The translations under genes were made by a program, and so were the position numbers. From assembly GCA_033439295.1 (NCBI GenBank), contig JAVTLE010000008.1, forward strand, positions 2,604,001 to 2,668,000: DNA of 64,000 bases. The letters run 5' to 3'. The notes beneath the pieces were generated by a model. It saw nothing but the letters and a program-made list of their open reading frames with translations. It was not told the origin of the DNA and did no database searches. The stretch is from Deuterostichococcus epilithicus. Lineage: Eukaryota > Chlorophyta > Trebouxiophyceae > Prasiolales > Stichococcaceae. Below, in pieces: positions 58,478 to 64,000 of the stretch (positions are counted from its first letter, which is position 1; each line of letters opens with the position of its first letter).

Positions 58478-61400
58478 TCAGCAAGCTGGCGTCAGGGTGC
58501 AACTCCTTTTCCTTGGCTTGCACACCTGCAGCATGCCGTCAAGGGCCGCCAGCATCTTGCCCTTGTTGGCGCCGCTGTGCTGCCCCAGCATCTCGCCTGC
58601 GCAGCACGCGTCACAGCCGCCAGTCACCGCACTGTGGTCAGTGGCCGTCTCGCGAGGCGGCAGGCACCGGAGTGCATTTGGGTTTCGTCAGTGGTTCATT
58701 AATGTCCCGTGCGCACCATCTCGCCAGAATGTGAAATGCGGCGTCAGCGGCACCTGCAGCCGCTGGAAGATGGCCTGTGCAGGATCAGGATGCTGCCGTC
58801 AGGTCGTCTGGCTACTGTTTAGTTCCGTTGGGGGATGGTTGCCACAGCACTGCGGCAAGACAAGCGCTGTACAGTTGGCGACTCCTGGTCCGAACGCCAG
58901 GAGTCGCCGTCGGCGTGCATGCTGCAGAAGGACAGCCTAAAGCCAGGCGCCTCCGTGCAGGTGTCGCACCGCATTGCAGTGCGGTGAGCCAGAGACTGAG
59001 GTGCATGCTCTGCTCACCTTCGTGTTGGCGTTGGAGTTGCCGTACAGCTTTAGGAATATGGTCTCTGGGTACGCCTCTGCGAATTTCTGCGCCGTTGGCA
59101 TAGAGCCTCAGGACGGTGCTTATGCTTCCGATTGCACAGCAGCCGACACGAGTTCTTCACCGGAATGCCACCAACAGACCTGCCGGCGCTGTGGCGTCTC
59201 TGCTCCCTTGTCTGTGTGCGGCTCAAGCCCCCCGAATTATGCAGCCCAGCCCAGGTGCCGGAGATCTCAGGGGCAGCCTCTGCGCCACAGGTGTACATAG
59301 CGGCGCCCCCCACCGCCCTGGTTTCGCGATTGGCCACTTCGGCGCACCATTTTCTGGAGCTGGCCGAGTTGCAACACATGGCACATTTGCGCTGGTCTCA
59401 CCGCAGCTGCTTCGAGCAGGCTGTGTGATGTCCACCTCGTAGGACGTTGCCACAGTCCTCGAGGGGCGTCACCAGGACGAACGAGCAGTTGGAACGAGAA
59501 CGGGCACGGATGCACAACCGCCGCACCTCGTACGACTTCGCGAAGCCCTTGCACGGGCGGCACCAGGTGAAGGAGGCCTCCAGGACCACTACGCGCCGCG
59601 GGTGCGCCCCCGAGAGGGCCTTGAACTCCTCGCCGCTGAATATCAGCATCACCTCGCCGGGCGTCCACTGCACAAGTCGGTGGGGGAGACTTCAGGGCAG
59701 ATCCGAGTGCACCTCACCCCGGACAGCGCCTCGACTTGGAACTCGCAAAGAGACCAGCCTCGACTGCCTCGGCGCCCGCTACAACGTGGGAAGAAAGCGA
59801 GGTGATTGCACCGCATGCCATGCCAAGACTGGCAAACACCTGCAGCAAGCAGATGCGCAGCTGTTCTGCCTCTGAACGCTGCCGAGGCTGCTGCTTCTCG
59901 TGAGGGCTCCTAGCAGCTGGCTACAAGAGGCCACCCCACGCATTGACCGAAAATCGCCATGATGACAAACTCCCTGCACCCTCCCCCACCTCGATGAGCG
60001 ACGCCTCCCGCCGCTCCGGCAGCGCCGCATCCGAGGCCCGCAGCTGAATGTAGTCCAGGACTTCCTGTGCTTCCAGCAGGTCCGTCCGGAACAGGTCCAG
60101 GAAGTCATTGAAGCCCAGCTGGCCCTGTAGTCGTAATGCCATCGCAGTCAACCAGCCTCCCAAACTCTGACACTCAGCCCAATGCGGATGAGCTCAGCAT
60201 GAACCGGCCAAACCACAGAAACCAACTGCGCTGAAGAGGAGCCGTCCACCAAAACGCCAGGCCAGGAACGTTCTTCATGGCGCCAGCGGCCGCGGTCGGA
60301 GCAGGCAGGTTCCAGACCTGGAGCCGCACAGGGCACATGCATTGCTGGCACTCATTCTGAAGTACCGCCACCGGCAGTTCCCTAGAACTCACCGTGCCGG
60401 CGGCATCAAACCGCTCCATTACGTCAAACAACTTCTGGTCCGTCAGCGGGTGCCCCAGCTCCTCAAACAGCGCCCGCACCTCCGAGCCACCTGCGGCGAG
60501 GGCTTTCCGGACTGGCAGACTGAGCTCGTCACAAGGGCGGACAGATTGGCGTGAGCACATGGGATGTAGGAGCAGCCTTGGCGCAGGCTACAGCGCCCAG
60601 CAGGTGTTTGGCACGTTCTGCTGTGGAGTGCGATGCCGTGCACCGCAGGCGCAGACTGCAGCCATGGCGCCGTGCCAAATCCCACACAGGAACCCTACCG
60701 AGGGTGCCATTGCCGGAGGTGTCCACCAACTGGAATGCATTTTGGTACTCCTTTAGCTTGCCGTCCAGCAGCAGGCTGTCCTGCATCTGCGCAAGCAGTC
60801 CACGGGAAACAGTCGGAAGCATGCGCAATGCAGGCTGTAGCATGTCGAGCGTATTGCCGCGAGTCGCGGAAACGGCGAGCGGCGCGGCCGTGGCGACATC
60901 CGTGCACGCAGTGCCGCACGATGCTTACATTCACACACCATACCCCAGGCATGCGTTGATGAGACCTTGGCAGCACGCATCCTGTGTGCCTCCCCGCCGT
61001 TGGGCAATTGTCAACAGCCAAGCGTGCGGGCGCGCCAAGGGTGCGCAGCGTCAACGCCCAGACGGCAGCAAGAGCAACTCACGAGGCGCGTGAAGTCGTC
61101 GAAGCAGATGGTGTTGTTGCCCTCGCTGTCGAAGGATGCCATGACAGAGTCCACTATGGCGTCCACCACCCAGCCTTGCGCCGTCGTCGGCTGCTCGGCT
61201 CCTGTCACCGCCTCCAGCAGGCTGCGCAACTCGGTCTTGTCGATCACGCCGTTTCTGCGGGGCGGCAGCAGCGGCGCCTTCAGGGGTTGTGTTCTGGAAA
61301 AGGAATCGTACCACCGACCAGCACAGCTACCGCAAGCCGCGGCCGCGGACACCTCGTGGACATGCTGTTGCCATCATTGGTGCGGGCGGCCGATCGCCAA

Positions 61401-61878
61401 AGCTGGCCGTGGCGCAGGGCCATGGCACGCCGGCTACATACGCATAGCCGTCGAGTGTGTGGTGGAGATCACGGGTGCAGGATTGCACAACGTCAGGGTC
61501 GAGGTTGGATGGGACCGATGACGCAGCCGCGCACCCGTCAATGTCGAACTTGCTGAATTGCTCCTTGAGCTCTTGGACGCGGTCCTGCGACATTGCCCCT
61601 GTCTTGAGCTCCGTGGCCAGCTCCTGCTGCTCGGCGAACACGCTGCAGCGCAGGCTGTCATGCCTGTGTGGGGCCCAGGCTGCCGCGCTGCTGCTGCACC
61701 ACAGGCTCGAGGAGCCCGGCGGCACTGCGCGGCTGCCACTGAGCACGTTCGGTGCTGCCAGCACCATCCTGCGATGCCGCTGACATCGGCCGCTGCTGCA
61801 CCTACCCGCTGCAGGTAGCATTTGCTGGGTAGGGCTGTGAAAGCGGTGCATTCCTCCCCGACACCTTGCCACCACCAT
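58478..61878 (-). CDS. CRX: Calredoxin: EF-hand/thioredoxin fusion, plastid
   Basis: Four EF-hands followed by a thioredoxin domain, the architecture of Chlamydomonas calredoxin, which couples Ca2+ to plastid thiol redox control and reduces a 2-Cys peroxiredoxin. Exons (complement): 58478-58596, 58717-58774, 59018-59086, 59527-59667, 59990-60124, 60393-60490, 60699-60786, 61083-61254, 61535-61878; phases agree. The first exon carries a Ser/Arg-rich transit peptide. Loops: EF1 DIDGNGVIDKTE, EF2 DSEGNNTICFDD, EF3 DTSGNGTLGGSE and the weaker EF4 DAAGTGQLGFND; three of the four are split by introns. The thioredoxin part has VVVLEASFTWCRPCKGFAKS, YPETIFLKLYGNSNANTK and VPLTPHFTFWRDG with the cis-Pro. 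The active site is WCRPC, not the common WCGPC. I let the last exon run to the stop at 58478; a further 3' exon is possible. Start 61878 or 61821. Confidence 0.9.
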
Positions 61879-62420
61879 CGGAATTGTGACAGGCGATGCA
61901 CTCGTTGATTTAGCGCCTACGTCAAGAGCTGCGCAGATCGAGTGGGCCCTTCCGAAGAGGCCGATGTATCCTAGCCTAGCTTCGCATCAGCGTCAACTTG
62001 GCGCTTCGATAGGAACCTGCAATTTGCTTCGTGCATAGGACATGCAATTACGGTGTCGGGCAATACAGCAAATCTGTCGGCCAAATTGTGATCTGCCCAG
62101 AAGATTGAATACTTTCGTTTTCAGACCAGCAAACCTACCCGGTACAGCGTCCTGCAGCTTCCTCCTGTGCTTCCCCGTACTGCGGCGCTGTTTTGTTTGT
62201 CTGTCGACCTACTTTCTGTCACAGTTAAGGTTTGGAATGAGACTTCAGCTTCGTACGACGCAATGAAGACCGTCTAGAAACTTGGAACTGCCGATACATG
62301 CAATTCGCATCCCATCCTCCTTGAGCACTGCCATGCCGTGCACCGTAGATAGGGATTGCCGATGAACCGGACGTGAAACAGAACAGCACAGAGACGCGCT
62401 GGAGAGCGTCAGCAGCCACG
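61879..62420. promoter_or_regulatory. Bidirectional promoter region calredoxin / DNMT2
   Basis: 542 bp between divergent start codons, less GC-rich than the flanks. No named element can be supported. Confidence 0.45.
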
Positions 62421-64000
62421 ATGACGCACATCAGGGCATTCGAGTTTTACAGCGGCATCGGCGGTGCGCAGCATCGCCGGGCTACGAGCTCATGTTCATC
62501 GAGGATTCGAACTTCTCGGCTCTTGCATACCGTCCTGCAAGGTCCTGCCAGGTATACAGGCCGCCTCAATGCCTGGCACGTCCAGTGCCACACGGCGGCG
62601 GCTTCACACCTTATTGACGCCACTGCTGCAGGCATGCACCACGCGCTGGCGGCGGCCTGCGCACACGCCGAGGTTATGCGCGCCTTTGATATCAACCCGG
62701 CGGCCAACGACGCCTACGAGGCCAACTTTGGCTTCCGTCCCTGCCAGGCGCGCACCCTGCAGTGCCTGCATGCACACCTAGGCCCACAGGTTGAACGACG
62801 ATAAGAAGGTGTTCAGCATCAGGCTGCGGACCCGCCTGTCATGCAGAGGTGTCAGCGCTGACGCCTTGCCGCCCCGTTTCGATCGAGGCTCCATTTGACT
62901 GTGCCTGCTGCCGTAGGGCAACATTGAGGCCATCCCCACAAGGTTGCTGGACGACCCGCGCATCAACATGTGGCTCCTAGCGCCGCCGTGCCAGCCGTAC
63001 ACGCGGCGGGGGCTGAAGAAGGGCGCGGACGACGGCCGCGCCGGCAGCTTCCTGAGCCTGCTGCGGCGGGTGTCAACGCTCAAGGTGCGCTGCTTCCGGT
63101 GCATCCGCTGAGACCCGATGTGTGTTGAGTGAAGTTCTCCAGCGACTGTCGGAAAAGTGTCAGCGCAATATTTTATGGGATCTCGAGATCACATAACGGA
63201 CACTGGTGCCACACGATGCCACACAGCGCATTGCCACGGCACCGCATTGACGCCATGGCCTGGGCCGGCGTCATTGGCTTGCTGAGCACATGCTGTGTGG
63301 TGGCGGCAGTTCTGCCCTGCTCATGGACGTCTGCAACGTGCTAGGCAACGCTGTCTTTTAGATGAACTACTTGCTCGTGCTGCTCGTTGCACTCCTGACC
63401 GAAATCCCCCCCAACCCATGCACAGTCGCCGCCTGCGTTCCTGCTGGTCGAGAACGTGGTGGGCTTCGAGACGTCTTCGACGGCTGGAGACCTGCGGGCA
63501 CTGCTCGGGCAGCAGGGCTACGCAGTCCAGGAGTTCCTGCTGTCACCAACGCAGCTGGGGGTGCCGTACTCCCGCCCCCGCTATTTCTGCCTGGCGCGCA
63601 AGGTGACGGACAGGCCAGTGACAATGCAGTCGCGGTCCCCGCACCCTTCCCAGCCTGCCGCCTTGCTAACCGGCACTCGCCGACATGAGGCGATCGCACA
63701 ACAGCAGAAACATTGCTGATGCAGCTCAGCATGCTGTCCGGGGAATTTGTGGCACGTCTGCTGAAGCCGCCAGCTGGCTGAGCTCGGCCCTCGCATGCGC
63801 CGCAGCTTGGGCCGGACGGCGGCGGCGCATTCCCGCTTACCACCGCGCCCGGCAAACCGCTGACGCTGCCGCCGGGGGACCTGCTCCGGGCACATTCCGC
63901 TGCTGCCGCCGAGCAGGACACCCTGCAACAGGACGGCGGTGGCGCGGCACGACCGTCAGACCGCGACGGCGCTGCTGCCAGCGGCTCTGGCGGCGGCGGC
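62421..64000 (+). CDS. DNMT2: DNMT2 (tRNA Asp cytosine-38 methyltransferase), 3' end outside window
   Basis: m5C methyltransferase of the DNMT2/TRDMT1 family, which methylates tRNA rather than DNA in most organisms. Exons: 62421-62463, 62632-62747, 62917-63084, 63426-63602, 63806->64000; phases agree. Motif I is FEFYSGIGGMHHALAAA, the next strand is VMRAFDINPAANDAYEANF, motif IV is LLAPPCQPYTRRGLKKG with the catalytic Cys, and motif VI is FLLVENVVGFETSS, followed by LLSPTQLGVPYSRPRYFCL. The family CFT motif and motifs IX-X lie beyond the window. Intron 2 has a GC donor (62748-62749) and a TAG acceptor. The last visible exon is low-complexity (Gly/Ala/Asp-rich), not seen in compact DNMT2 proteins; it could instead be an intron read in frame. 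Confidence 0.92.

Noticed and set aside
1-64000. Prokaryotic-type features (operons, CRISPR arrays, insertion sequences, phage genes), tRNA and rRNA genes, and transposons
   Set aside because: None seen. The window is intron-rich nuclear DNA. A tRNAscan or transposon profile search would be needed to exclude small or decayed examples.

Overview
This is a nuclear segment from a green alga (Chlorophyta). The evidence is dense, short-exon, GC-rich genes with many phase-consistent spliceosomal introns, plastid-type transit peptides, a plastid HSP90, a plant-type ATP phosphoribosyltransferase, and a calredoxin (EF-hands fused to thioredoxin), a protein known from chlorophyte algae. The class within the green algae cannot be fixed from the sequence alone. 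All gene models were built by hand from reading-frame phase, splice dinucleotides and family similarity; no transcript data were available.

Layout: 1-6700 (-) plastid HSP90C, 3' end outside the window; 8523-12796 (+) a U2AF65-like splicing factor that stops after RRM2; 15185-20924 (-) CASP, a Golgi coiled-coil tail-anchored protein; 22879-23752 (+) and 24206-24998 (-) two small unrecognised membrane-anchored proteins; 26471-37915 (-) a 22-exon M16 metalloprotease of the insulin-degrading enzyme type; 38673-43535 (-) nucleosome assembly protein NAP1 with a CKQQ prenylation box; 43847-~45600 (+) a NYN-domain protein; 46513-50044 (-) a LWD1/DCAF7 WD40 protein; ~51202-53775 (+) HisG (first step of histidine synthesis); 54378-57158 (+) proteasome subunit alpha-7; 58478-61878 (-) calredoxin; 62421-64000 (+) DNMT2, running off the window. 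Several head-to-head pairs share short intergenic spacers (NAP1/NYN 311 bp, calredoxin/DNMT2 542 bp). The genes are unrelated housekeeping loci and do not form a functional cluster.

The most striking thing is in the introns. At least a dozen introns in six genes carry degenerate copies of a piece of the adjacent exon together with its splice site, up to about three extra copies in tandem ('ghost exon ends'). In addition, about 13 of roughly 102 introns that I could phase use a GC instead of GT donor, always in an AG|GC context, and 6 of the 11 CASP introns do so. Together with a U2AF65 homologue that lacks the C-terminal UHM domain, this suggests an unusual splice-site landscape that deserves transcript-level checking.
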